This document shows, piece after piece, positions 1 through 8,182 of a DNA stretch of 42,024 nucleotides; the first letter of the stretch is position 1; each line of letters opens with the position of its first letter. Position numbers and translations under genes: made by a program. The DNA lies in NCBI GenBank assembly GCA_903848465.1, contig CAINGK010000208.1:1-42024 (forward strand), written 5' to 3'. Source of the DNA: an uncultured Verrucomicrobiota bacterium (GTDB lineage: Bacteria > Verrucomicrobiota > Verrucomicrobiia > Verrucomicrobiales > Verrucomicrobiaceae). The notes below the pieces were generated by a model. That model saw nothing but the letters and a program-made list of their open reading frames with translations, was not told the origin of the DNA and did not search any database.

Positions 1-108
1 AAATGCCGCAGGCTCAACCGCGATCATGAACGCAACCCGCGTCATCACGAGTCCTTGGTCTATCTTGCCATGATCAATCTCAACCTCAGGGCTCTCACCC
101 ATTTATAG
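1..108 (+). CDS. IS5-family transposase, C-terminal fragment (cut by window edge)
   Basis: The first 35 codons in frame 1 read a C-terminal transposase tail ending at TAG 106-108. Visible pieces are C-R-R-L-N-R-D-H-E-R, then H-H-E-S-L, then V-Y-L-A-M-I-N-L. This pattern (an RRL-R-xE segment followed by a Y/I-LAMI-L helix) is typical of the end of DDE transposases of the IS5 family (IS427/IS1031-like). The rest of the gene lies upstream of the window, so it cannot be told whether the transposase is intact. An IS-end-like sequence follows within 30 bp. The family assignment is by recalled motif similarity. Confidence 0.72.
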   Translation, partial: KCRRLNRDHERNPRHHESLVYLAMINLNLRALTHL

Positions 109-139
109 CAGCTCATGCTTTTTGCCGGACAGGCTCTAA
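1..139 (+). mobile_element. 3' end of an IS5-family insertion sequence
   Basis: The transposase fragment stops at 108. At about 121-136 lies TTTGCCGGACAGGCTC, whose reverse complement starts GAGCCTGTCCGG, resembling terminal inverted repeats of IS5-group elements. It is followed by TAA at 137-139, which could be a TNA target duplication. The matching left end is outside the window, so neither the repeat nor the duplication can be confirmed. The exact boundary is an inference. Confidence 0.55.
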
Positions 140-737
140 GCGCCCGTCCAGATCCAGCACCGGCTAAAGCCTGAACTACAATACGTGCATTGGGTTTCAA
201 AACACACCTGGGTTCTCCCCCTCAGCCCGCCACAACGTTGTCGCGCTCTTTGCCCCCTACGGCATGGTTATGGCTTATATCACGATCCGCTGAAAACAGG
301 TCTGTTTCTGAGCCGGTGAAGCCTGTGTACTCGAAACGGCTCACGGCTCCTTTTCTGATCCAGATGGCAGGTGACAGAAGGCACATGCAAGGCCAGGACG
401 TGGGCGCTTGGGTGCGGGGGCTTTTGAAAAGGGGGAGTGCGATGAGGCAGCAGGCCACGCTGGAGCGAAGGATTCTAGGGACGCTACCATCCAGAGCAGC
501 GCGTGCCGCTGGGCTGGTAGGGAACCGCTGTGCGGGTCCGAAGTTTCGGGTCTGCAGCGTCGCGGGCGCTCAAAAAGGTGCGCCGTCCTTGGCATGTGGA
601 GAGGCAGCAGATGTGGGCCGTCGCAGAGATGGTTTACAGGTTTGAAATGCCACAATCGGTGGAAAACAGCTCTGCATCTCTGCCGCTCCCCCTGCAAAAT
701 GCTTGCTGTCTTAGGCACGTGCGGCTTAGCATGCCGC
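140..737. other. About 600 bp with no recognisable gene
   Basis: Open frames exist here only because the sequence is G+C rich. Their translations are low-complexity and Arg/Ser-rich and match nothing I recognise. I looked for the conserved cores of RNase P RNA, tmRNA, SRP RNA and common riboswitches and saw none. The stretch lies between the IS end and the exported esterase, so it probably holds the esterase promoter and perhaps decayed DNA next to the IS. No clear -35/-10 pair stands out. Confidence 0.4.
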
Positions 738-1700
738 ATGAGAGCTTCCCTCCACCTTCTCACCCTCGCTCTCCTGCTCACCGGGGCGCAAGCGGCTGAT
801 CCACCACGGCAATGGACTTCCAGCGATGGCAAATCGAAGTTCATGGGCAACCTGGTCGAATTCTCAGACAAGGAGGTCAAAATCCGCCGCAGCACCGACT
901 TCAACCAGTACCGTCTGCCCCTCGACAAGCTCTCGAAGGAAGACCAAGACTTCATCCGCAGCCTCCTGCGTGAAAAGCGCCGTGATGCATCCCTCAAAGA
1001 AGGGCAGTACGCCGAGAAAATCACCGGGCAGTTTGCCAAAGGAGTGTCAAAACAAGGCCTGAACTACCAGCTCTGGGGCAGCCCCAAGCTGGATGGCACC
1101 AAGCGCTACCCCCTTGTCATCTGGCTGCATGGCTCCGGCCAAAGCGGCACCGACAACGAAGCGCAGCTCGGTGGCGCACCGAAGATCTGGACCAACGAAG
1201 ACAACCTGGCTAAACAACCCTGCTTCCTGCTAGCCCCCCAATGCCCATCCGCCGACATCGGCTGGAAAAACCAGGTGGCAGACAACCTCCTCGCCCTCAT
1301 TGCGGATCTCACAGAAAATCTGCCCATCGACCCAGACCGCCTCTACCTCACCGGTTCCTCCATGGGTGGCTTCGGCACCTTCAGCATCGCCGCCAAATAT
1401 CCGGGTGTCTTTGCCGCCTGCGTCCCCCTCTGCGGCGGCGGCGATGTCAAAAACGCCGAGATTTTGAAGCCCACCCCCTTCTGGGTCTTTCATGGCGACA
1501 AAGATGAAATGGTCCCGGTGGAGCGCTCCCGCGCCATTGTGGAAGCCGTCAAACAAGCTGGTGGCGAGCGGATGAAATACACCGAACTGGCAGGTGCCGG
1601 TCATGGCATCACGGGCCTCGTCTATCCGCGAGCCGATCTGCATGAATGGCTGTTCCAGCAGAAAAAAGCCGCCCCCTCAACGAACTTACCAGCGAACTGA
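738..1700 (+). CDS. Exported SHD1-domain esterase (PHB-depolymerase/LpqC-like alpha/beta hydrolase)
   Basis: A 320-residue exported hydrolase. The open frame extends upstream to 408, but the ATG at 738 is chosen because it begins a classic signal peptide (MRASLHLLTLALLLTGAQA, cleavage near residue 20). Residues about 25-75 (from RQWTSSDGKSKF) look like an SHD1 domain, common at the start of planctomycete/verrucomicrobial exported proteins. The rest is an alpha/beta hydrolase: VIWLHGSGQ forms the oxyanion region, Ser208 in GSSMGG is the nucleophile, Asp256 in HGDKDEMVP and His289 in GAGHGI complete the triad. It resembles polyhydroxybutyrate depolymerase-like and feruloyl-type esterases. The substrate is unknown; an ester on a plant polymer or polyester is plausible. 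The fur-like gene starts 19 bp downstream. Confidence 0.85.
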   Translation: MRASLHLLTLALLLTGAQAADPPRQWTSSDGKSKFMGNLVEFSDKEVKIRRSTDFNQYRLPLDKLSKEDQDFIRSLLREKRRDASLKEGQYAEKITGQFAKGVSKQGLNYQLWGSPKLDGTKRYPLVIWLHGSGQSGTDNEAQLGGAPKIWTNEDNLAKQPCFLLAPQCPSADIGWKNQVADNLLALIADLTENLPIDPDRLYLTGSSMGGFGTFSIAAKYPGVFAACVPLCGGGDVKNAEILKPTPFWVFHGDKDEMVPVERSRAIVEAVKQAGGERMKYTELAGAGHGITGLVYPRADLHEWLFQQKKAAPSTNLPAN

Positions 1701-1719
1701 AAATTGCGAAATCCGACAC

Positions 1720-2205
1720 ATGCTCCACCACCATCATTCCGCCACCTGCCAGCATCACGATGCGAATACAGCCCGCGAACTTGCGGCCACGATGCTGGTC
1801 CGCGCACGGGAAGCCGGACTGCGCCGCACCAAGGCCCTGGAGAACGTCCTTTCCATCCTCGTCCACTCCCACCAGCCCCTCTCCCTCGCAGACATCGCGG
1901 AATCCCCCGATCTCACCAGCGGTGCCGATAAAGCCACAGTTTACCGCGTGCTGGTGAAACTGGAGGAATTGAGCCTCATTCGCCGCCTGGGTCTGCATGA
2001 CCGCAGTGCCTATTACACCCTCCTGCAACCCGGTCATCATGACGATTACCTCATCTGCACCCACTGCGGACGCATTCAGCGCCTCGACATCGCTTGCCCG
2101 GTGGAGGCCCTAGAGAAGCAGATCGAGAAAGCATCCGGCTTCCAAAAGCTCTACCATGAGCTGGAATTCTACGGCCTGTGTCCGCAGTGCACGGCCAAAG
2201 CTTGA
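1720..2205 (+). CDS. Fur-family metal-dependent transcriptional regulator (possibly Zur-like)
   Basis: A 161-residue repressor of the Fur superfamily. The ATG at 1720 follows the esterase stop by 19 bp; the frame stays open upstream to 1594, but that part overlaps the esterase gene. An unusual His-rich N-terminus (MLHHHHSATCQHHD) precedes the winged helix, in which KATVYRVLVKLEELSLI is the recognition-helix region. The dimerisation/metal part has HHDDYLICTHCG and a C-terminal CPQC pair, giving two CxxC motifs for a structural zinc site. These, and the His-rich start, fit a zinc-sensing Zur better than an iron Fur, but this is inference. A shorter start at 1792 (MLVRAREAG) would remove the His cluster. 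A second, more canonical Fur protein lies at 35190. Confidence 0.85.
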   Translation: MLHHHHSATCQHHDANTARELAATMLVRAREAGLRRTKALENVLSILVHSHQPLSLADIAESPDLTSGADKATVYRVLVKLEELSLIRRLGLHDRSAYYTLLQPGHHDDYLICTHCGRIQRLDIACPVEALEKQIEKASGFQKLYHELEFYGLCPQCTAKA

Positions 2206-2241
2206 GTCCGTCTCGCTACGCATTCATCCTGCGGCCACTGC

Positions 2242-2279
2242 AAAAAAAATCCCGCACTGGCGTTCAGCCAGTGCGGGAT
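2242..2279 (-). terminator. Intrinsic terminator of the minus-strand Thr-rich gene
   Basis: A perfect 13-bp inverted repeat (arms 2249-2261 and 2267-2279, ATCCCGCACTGGC and its complement) encloses a 5-nt loop. On the minus strand it is followed by eight T residues (A-tract 2242-2249 on plus). It lies 20 bp beyond the stop of the 2299-3879 gene. It may also stop plus-strand readthrough from the fur-like gene ending at 2205, although no T-tract follows in that direction. Confidence 0.9.
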
Positions 2280-2298
2280 CGAAATGAATCAAAGCTCT

Positions 2299-3879
2299 TT
2301 AGTTGGGCTTTTGTGACACAGTACCCGGAGCCGTGGCAATCGTGGCAGCTTGGCCGGTGCTCAACCCACCGTTACCGGTAGGGGAACCACTCAAAGAAGG
2401 GCTGTTGTTGGGATTGTTCGTTCCTGTGGTAGTAGTCGTAGGCGTCTGCTGAGTGGGAAGGGTAGTGGTGGTGTTTCCACTGGAATCAGTCGAGGTCTGG
2501 TTCGTCGTTGTGGAGGTGACGTTGCCACTCGAGTCTTTGTTCTCAGTGATCGTCGTCGTCGTTGAATTCCCATTTGCGTCCGGTGGTGTCGTCGTGGAAC
2601 TCGTCGTCGTTGTCCCAGAAGAAGTCGTTGTCGTCGTTACAGTTGTTGAGCCTGTAGTCTGGGTGGACGAGCTAGGTGGCGTTGTCCCAGGATTCAAAGG
2701 ATCAGTTCCCTTGGGGTAGGTCGTGGTGGTAATCGTGGTTGTGTCGTTCTGCATCGCATAGCCCTGAGCAGCCGCCTGACCAGGATTCGAAGGCGTCACA
2801 GGGCTGGTCGCAGCACCGGCACCAGGAGCCGAATTCACCGTGACCGTTACCACAGATTTAGTACCATCGGCATTGGTGATGACCACGGTCTCAGTCGTGA
2901 CGATGTTGCCATTACCCCCGGCGGCAGCCGTGCATTGGAAGTCCGGCGGATTGAACTCTGGCTCCCAGCGCAAGGCCAAGTAACGAGTTTTGACCGGCTT
3001 GGCAGGTTTGGCTGTCAAGGAACCAGTGCCGCGAGTGTCTTCAGCCACAGCGACGGGTTTTGCGCTGCCAAAATCTTTGGGGTCAAAGGCCATGCGACCA
3101 CGCCAGTCTTCTTTCTCTGGGAGATTGTCGAAGGCGAAGACTTCAAAGCGCACCGGACGCGGTGAGTGAACCGAAGCAAACTCATTCAGAATGCGCAACT
3201 GACCGAAGTCATAGATGAGAGTGCGGTACTTTTCATCCGACTCAGGGAAGGCAAACTGATTGTAAGCGACTGCGGTGTCGTACCCGTTGGCTGGCTTAGG
3301 CGCAGCATAGACGATGCGCGCGCCACCCAGACCATTGAGAAGATCTATCGGCTTTCCACCTTTACCATCGGCAGTCTGCTTGACGGCATACCCATTGTCG
3401 GTCGCAGCACCGAAGAACTGAAGATGGCGAATGATCCCGCCTTTGGAGAGAGCCAACTCGAGTTTGACAAACTTGGCCTGCATCCCGGCAAATTTGAACT
3501 CCACGTTGCGGTCAGCTGCGGAAAAGACTTTCTCTTCAAGCACTGCCCAACCGTTTTTATCTACACTGGCCGAAAGAGTGGCGCGTCCTTCAATACCGTC
3601 ATTCACAAAGGACGAGGATGAAATCAGCACCGGCTTGCCAAGATTGATGAGCACAAAACTCTTCCCGGCAGACACCGTGGAATTGGCGGTGATGTCACTG
3701 GAGAGAATCGAATCAACGTGACCAAAGCCCGATGAACTGTCGAGCGATGCCTTGCTGGCAGGCCCCGTGATGACGTTGACCGGCTTTTCCTTGATGATCG
3801 GAATCCGCGACCATTTAGCATGGAGGGATCCAGCAGTCAGCAGACTGCCGAGAATGACGATGGTTGGGGCGAGCTTCAT
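2299..3879 (-). CDS. Exported protein with discoidin-like region and long Thr/Ser-rich tail
   Basis: A 526-residue protein of unknown function. It begins with a signal peptide (MKLAPTIVILGSLLTAGSLHA). Residues about 25-155 look like a discoidin/F5-8-type beta-sandwich (FVLINLGKPVLISSSSF and FAGMQAKFVKLELALSKGG) and a second globular region runs to about 310. From about residue 325 to the end the sequence is low complexity, dominated by Thr, Ser, Asn and Gly. At the DNA level the tail appears as GTT/GGT-rich repeats between about 2370 and 2900. Such tails are often cell-surface linkers or stalks. No anchor or sorting signal was recognised. It is transcribed alone and ends at a strong terminator. 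Function is not inferred beyond export and likely surface or matrix location. Confidence 0.8.
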   Translation of the reverse strand: MKLAPTIVILGSLLTAGSLHAKWSRIPIIKEKPVNVITGPASKASLDSSSGFGHVDSILSSDITANSTVSAGKSFVLINLGKPVLISSSSFVNDGIEGRATLSASVDKNGWAVLEEKVFSAADRNVEFKFAGMQAKFVKLELALSKGGIIRHLQFFGAATDNGYAVKQTADGKGGKPIDLLNGLGGARIVYAAPKPANGYDTAVAYNQFAFPESDEKYRTLIYDFGQLRILNEFASVHSPRPVRFEVFAFDNLPEKEDWRGRMAFDPKDFGSAKPVAVAEDTRGTGSLTAKPAKPVKTRYLALRWEPEFNPPDFQCTAAAGGNGNIVTTETVVITNADGTKSVVTVTVNSAPGAGAATSPVTPSNPGQAAAQGYAMQNDTTTITTTTYPKGTDPLNPGTTPPSSSTQTTGSTTVTTTTTSSGTTTTSSTTTPPDANGNSTTTTITENKDSSGNVTSTTTNQTSTDSSGNTTTTLPTQQTPTTTTTGTNNPNNSPSLSGSPTGNGGLSTGQAATIATAPGTVSQKPN

Positions 3880-4062
3880 GATCTGCTGGAAAATTGAGCG
3901 TAGATTTCGGTTTTTGAAAGCCGGAAAAAGTCCGCGTTCGGTTTTTATTTTGTAATCAACTTATAGTTACACCACAAAGGGACAGCTGTGTAAACATTTT
4001 TTCTGTGTCATATGTGACGAAAAAGGGCTTGATTAGTTGTATATTCCATATATTCTATAACA
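3880..4062. promoter_or_regulatory. AT-rich divergent promoter region
   Basis: These 183 bp separate the divergent genes at 3879 (minus) and 4063 (plus) and are much richer in A+T than the flanks. For the plus gene a possible sigma-70-type pair is TTGATT at 4029-4034 and TATTCT at 4051-4056 (16-bp spacing). That would place the transcript start at or next to the ATG, giving a leaderless or nearly leaderless mRNA, and no Shine-Dalgarno sequence is visible. The promoter assignment is by eye and weak. Confidence 0.35.
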
Positions 4063-4716
4063 ATGAAATGTCCACGCTGCCAAGCGAGCGTCACCCCAGT
4101 GCAGACCACCTGCCCTGCCTGTGGGTTTTCGGCGACATTACTGCACAATTACCTTGGAAATCAATGGGTTAGGCTGGAGCGGATCACGGATGCAGCCCAC
4201 TGCCTCCGGCTGGAAGACGCCCGCCGTGCGGAAGTCATTCTGGATGATTTTGAGCGCAGTTTTCCACAGGCATTTTTTGCCGTTTACTTAGGCGCTTTGC
4301 CTGGAAACTTGAACGTCGCGGAACTGGGTTTTTGGTTACTCAACCAAGGAGCCTTCAATACTCACTCAGTCAGTCGGCGCAATGACTTCGGGATGGTGCT
4401 GGTGGTGGACCCCTCTGCAAAAACTGCCTGCATTACGACGGGGTATGCCATAGAGAGCTGTTTCAGACCAAAAATCATGAGCCGTCTGATGCAGGCGGTT
4501 GGTGGCCACCTTAAAAAAGGTGCTTTTGGCATGGCCATTGAAGAAGCCTGCCTGCGCGCGGGTGCGGTGTTGCGAAAACACGCACGCTGCATGCCATGGC
4601 AGCTTGAAGCCACGACCATGGCAGATGCCGTTCCAGACATGGGGTTGCAGCCCTTACGGGGCGGCCATCGGCCAGCAACACGACCTCTGGCAGACTCTCC
4701 CGCCTCCAGGACATGA
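4063..4716 (+). CDS. Zinc-ribbon protein with TPM (TLP18.3/Psb32/MOLO-1) domain
   Basis: A 217-residue, probably cytoplasmic protein with no signal peptide. Cys3-Cys6 and Cys17-Cys20 (MKCPRCQ and TCPACGF) form a zinc ribbon. Residues about 35-180 resemble the TPM domain: ILDDFERSFPQAFFAVYLG, NDFGMVLVVDPSAKTACITTGYAIE and the final helix KKGAFGMAIEEACLRAGAVL. TPM domains occur in photosystem II repair proteins and in bacterial membrane-associated proteins of uncertain function. The next gene starts four bases before this stop (ATGA overlap), implying translational coupling. The C-terminal 35 residues are Pro/Arg-rich and probably disordered. Function is unknown. Confidence 0.75.
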   Translation: MKCPRCQASVTPVQTTCPACGFSATLLHNYLGNQWVRLERITDAAHCLRLEDARRAEVILDDFERSFPQAFFAVYLGALPGNLNVAELGFWLLNQGAFNTHSVSRRNDFGMVLVVDPSAKTACITTGYAIESCFRPKIMSRLMQAVGGHLKKGAFGMAIEEACLRAGAVLRKHARCMPWQLEATTMADAVPDMGLQPLRGGHRPATRPLADSPASRT

Positions 4717-5894
4717 GTATGGCATTCCCATCTGCAAACCCGGCAGCGATTCACCGCAGTCACTCCCTTTGGGCGGCGCTACTCTGCATGCTGAGCGGTG
4801 CCCTGGCCTTCGCCGAAATACCTCAATCTGCCGACAAGGCCGAGGAACACGCACTTCCTCTGCCGCGCTGGAGTGAGCATGAGCTTAAGGCCTTCCGCGA
4901 TAGCCTACCCGTGCTCAACAGCCCCGGGGTGCTGCCGCCCAACAGCAAGGGTGAGTCGATTGCTGACATCAATGAACTCCTCCGCACTCCATTGACCAGC
5001 GGTCCTCGTCTTGACCATTTTTTCAATCAGCGCGACCGTGAACTCTCGCCCCGCCTGCAAGCCGAGGACATGCGGCTCTTTCTGCCGGAATCCATTCTCG
5101 GCATGCCTGACCAAAGCCAGTCCAGCACAGCGCAACTGCCGACACCGCTTGCGGCGCTGAAAAACGTGTCCACGGAGTTCCTCGCCGCGTGCCAACAGAG
5201 TCTGCCGAAGGAATATTTGATCGACCCTGAACAGCTCGTGCCTGAAATCCAGAACCACGACATGATGCGCCTGCTGGAGTTTCATGCTCGCGATGCGCGC
5301 ATCAAACTTTTTGTGCTGATGATCGCCCATGACCAACAGCTTCCCGAGGGGGTGGAACTAGAAAAAATCGCATCCGGCAGCCTACTGAAATCGGATGCCT
5401 GTTTGCTGATTTATCCGCTTGGCGAGCCATGGCGCACACGTTTGTTTGTCAGTCATTCCATCCATAACCAGATCTCCACCGGGTTTCTCAGAGATACGAT
5501 CCAAGCATGCCTGCACGAATCGCTGCAAACGAGCAATGTTCACGATCAACTGCGCCGCTACACTATCCACCTTTCGACGCGACTGTTCTGGTTGCAAAAG
5601 GCCCTCGGCACCGAACCTGCGAAAAAAACCGCAGCGGGTCAATCCCTAGCTGAATTCACCCCCCAGATCAAAGCGGCAGGCATGCCCAGCTCCGAAAGCG
5701 TCATACTGATGGCGGTTTGGATTGTCGGCAGTCTGCTGCTGCTGGGCCTCGTCGGCCTCGTATCCCGTCAATGGCTGCGCCGCCTGCGGCTTCGCAGACA
5801 GCGTCGCATTTGGATGCTGACTGAACCCGAAACCGTTCCGCGCCTAGGGGGAGCCTTTACAGGTGGCGGCGGAAGAATGATCCGCTATGCTTGA
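4713..5894 (+). CDS. Membrane-anchored TPM-like protein
   Basis: A 393-residue protein coupled to the previous gene by a 4-bp overlap. A signal peptide or N-terminal membrane segment (SLWAALLCMLSGALAFAE, residues about 19-36) leads to an extracytoplasmic region. Residues about 190-300 again look TPM-like (LFVLMIAHDQQLPEGVELEK, DACLLIYPLGEPWRTRLFV). A single transmembrane helix lies near residue 330-350 (VILMAVWIVGSLLLLGLVGL), followed by a basic cytoplasmic stretch and a Gly-rich end (GGAFTGGGGRMIRYA), as in many TPM proteins. It probably sits in the inner membrane with its main domain outside. The pairing of a soluble zinc-ribbon TPM protein with a membrane TPM protein suggests one complex. 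The biochemical role is not known. Confidence 0.7.
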   Translation: MSMAFPSANPAAIHRSHSLWAALLCMLSGALAFAEIPQSADKAEEHALPLPRWSEHELKAFRDSLPVLNSPGVLPPNSKGESIADINELLRTPLTSGPRLDHFFNQRDRELSPRLQAEDMRLFLPESILGMPDQSQSSTAQLPTPLAALKNVSTEFLAACQQSLPKEYLIDPEQLVPEIQNHDMMRLLEFHARDARIKLFVLMIAHDQQLPEGVELEKIASGSLLKSDACLLIYPLGEPWRTRLFVSHSIHNQISTGFLRDTIQACLHESLQTSNVHDQLRRYTIHLSTRLFWLQKALGTEPAKKTAAGQSLAEFTPQIKAAGMPSSESVILMAVWIVGSLLLLGLVGLVSRQWLRRLRLRRQRRIWMLTEPETVPRLGGAFTGGGGRMIRYA

Positions 5895-6005
5895 TTTTCA
5901 ACATCTGGCACCCGAGAACCCAGACACTTTTTCAACTTCAATTTGTCAAAACTAATCCTTGAGTGATAATTAACGAAAATCACCATAACGCAATGACCCG
6001 ATGAG

Positions 6006-8108
6006 ATGAATCCGGATATGCTTCAGTTCCAATGTGGCTTCTGCCACACGATTCTGACTGTGCCAGCTCAAATGGCCGGAGTCTCAGGTCCATGCCCTAG
6101 TTGCGGGCAAACGGTCACTTCACCCACCCCAGCGCCTGCCGCACCTCCGGTGCAGCAATGGTCCCCACCTCCAGTGGCAGCTCAGGCACCGGCAACTCCG
6201 CAAGCTTGGCCGCCTGCACCGCTGCAATCCCCCATGCTGGGTGAATTGCCGCGTACTGGCATGCCACCACCGCAGCCAAACCCAGGGTTGCCACCCAAAC
6301 GTGCCCCAGGGCAGCCGCCGCTCACCGCTTCGCTGCCCTCCGCTCCCGGCCAGATGCCATGGAATTCCGCTCCGGGAACGCCCTCTTTGGGTTCCCTTGA
6401 TGCGCCTGCTGGATTCTCTGGATCAGCACTGCCCAATCAGTCACGCCTCATTCCTGGTTCTCCCGCATTGCCAAACATGATGCCAGGTAGCCACGCAGGA
6501 GGCGGCATGCCCGGCTTCCCAAGCTCCCAGTCTGGCTCCTCCCTCCTGGGCAGAGAAATGTCCCCATCCCCTGCTCCGCAATTGACGCAGCCACTTCAGG
6601 CAGGCGGTACGCCCGCGCTCAGCCTGGGCTCTGCTTTCGGGCAAGATGGCTCCGCTGGAGCACCGGTGGCACCCATACCCTCAGGGCGGAGCATTGCCAG
6701 CCTGCGGGCACCACGCGGAACCAATTTTATCAGACTCGCATTCGCCGCCATCTTCCTGCTTGGGTTTCTTGGCCTCGTCGGCTACCTGCTGAAAGACTAT
6801 CTCCCAGGCCTTTTCCCAGGGCTTGCCGGGCATGAAGTGGCCGAAGAAACCACCAAGGAAGCCTCGCTGCTCTCCACTCCCACTCCTCTCAAATCTAATC
6901 CTTCCTCCTCTTCACCGACTAAGCCTGTAGATTCTGGGCCAACTGAGAAGGCAACGAGCCAGCCTATTGCATCCGCCGAAACCAAGACTTCCCCGGCTCC
7001 TATCACTGCTGGCTTTGATCCAAAAGAACCGGTAGCGCCAAAGACTGAGACTGCCGTCACTGCCACGTCCACCACCGAAACAGCTCGGCCTGCCAGCCCC
7101 CCCGCGACAGCAAATGCCATGCCGGTGGGTTCCCCCCCCCCCGCTACTGCCACAGGCACGCTGCTTGAAGTGCCCGCCAAAGCCGTTGTGAGTGCTGAGT
7201 CTTCTGGCAGTCAAAGGGCTACACCTGGTAACTTGGCACCACCCCCTGTCGTCGAGGAAGACGATATTCCTCCTTCGGCCAAACCTGCGGTCGATGCGCT
7301 CAAAAAATTCCTCGCCGCAAGATCCCTCGAAGAACGTCTGCCCTACACTCTCGGGGCGGACCTGATGAAGCCTTTGATGGAGCGCTATTACGCACGCTCG
7401 CCTGACGGACCGGTCGCGGTTGACCACATTCAGTTTGTCCGCATGGATCCCAATCCTGAGCTTGGTTCTGGCAAACACTGCATCTTGAGCCTGGAAAACA
7501 AGACCTGGGAGTTTTCCGTGCCGGTGATGCTGGAGGAGAAAGAAGATGGCTTCAAGGTGGATTGGGTCTCCTTCGTGGAATTCAAAGACCGCATGCTGGA
7601 AAAATTCTTCCAATCCTATCAGGAGGGCAAAGCTTGCTTCCATGTGGGCATTATCCGCCATCACTACTTTGAAGACGGCGTGCCAAACCTAGACCGTAAA
7701 GATGCCTTCCGCGTCAGCCCGGCACCGCCAAATCCCTTCCAGCAATCTGTCTTCCTCGACAAGGAATCTGAACTTGCCCAGGAACTGCGCAGCCGTATGC
7801 CGTGGGAAACGCACATTTGGGCGGTGGTGGAACTCGAATGGAAAAGATTGGGGACACAGCAATGGGTAGAACTCAGCGCAGTCCCGCAAATGCACTGGTA
7901 CTCCCTGCCAATGGCTCCCAAATCCATCCCCATGCCGCAGCAAAAAGCCGACACGGAAGGAGAGGATCTGCCTCCAGGAATAACTAAAAATGGCAAGAGT
8001 GGCAAATCCAGCGGCAAATCAGCTCAGCCGCCTCCTGGCATCCGCAAGTCCACACCGGACCTGCCCACCACGATCAGGCGTCCACAGTTGATTCCTGGAA
8101 GCCGCTGA
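6006..8108 (+). CDS. Zinc-ribbon, Pro-rich single-pass membrane protein, unknown function
   Basis: A 700-residue protein. Cys10-Cys13 and Cys30-Cys33 (FQCGFCH and GPCPSCGQ) form an N-terminal zinc ribbon of the type common in verrucomicrobial and planctomycete membrane proteins. Residues about 40-235 are a Pro/Gly/Ser-rich linker. One transmembrane helix follows (AFAAIFLLGFLGLVGYLL, about 242-260). A second disordered Pro/Thr/Ala-rich stretch then leads to a globular C-terminal domain, about residues 420-640. The ATG at 6018 (MLQFQCGFC) is an alternative start. The gene lies 111 bp after the TPM pair and may belong with it. An 11-C homopolymer at 7132-7142 and a 7-C run at 7097-7103 lie in the linker. 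The last 60 residues are basic and low complexity. Confidence 0.75.
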   Translation: MNPDMLQFQCGFCHTILTVPAQMAGVSGPCPSCGQTVTSPTPAPAAPPVQQWSPPPVAAQAPATPQAWPPAPLQSPMLGELPRTGMPPPQPNPGLPPKRAPGQPPLTASLPSAPGQMPWNSAPGTPSLGSLDAPAGFSGSALPNQSRLIPGSPALPNMMPGSHAGGGMPGFPSSQSGSSLLGREMSPSPAPQLTQPLQAGGTPALSLGSAFGQDGSAGAPVAPIPSGRSIASLRAPRGTNFIRLAFAAIFLLGFLGLVGYLLKDYLPGLFPGLAGHEVAEETTKEASLLSTPTPLKSNPSSSSPTKPVDSGPTEKATSQPIASAETKTSPAPITAGFDPKEPVAPKTETAVTATSTTETARPASPPATANAMPVGSPPPATATGTLLEVPAKAVVSAESSGSQRATPGNLAPPPVVEEDDIPPSAKPAVDALKKFLAARSLEERLPYTLGADLMKPLMERYYARSPDGPVAVDHIQFVRMDPNPELGSGKHCILSLENKTWEFSVPVMLEEKEDGFKVDWVSFVEFKDRMLEKFFQSYQEGKACFHVGIIRHHYFEDGVPNLDRKDAFRVSPAPPNPFQQSVFLDKESELAQELRSRMPWETHIWAVVELEWKRLGTQQWVELSAVPQMHWYSLPMAPKSIPMPQQKADTEGEDLPPGITKNGKSGKSSGKSAQPPPGIRKSTPDLPTTIRRPQLIPGSR

Positions 8109-8182
8109 CCTGAACTGCCTCGGCGCAGGCAGACCTACTCTCAACCGTAATCATGCAGTCGTAGCCTCTGCACGTTGCAGGC

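Noticed and set aside
140..737. A structured RNA such as RNase P RNA, tmRNA or SRP RNA
   Set aside because: None of the conserved core sequences (for example GAGGAAAGTCCGGGC or GGTTCGACTCCC) is present on either strand.
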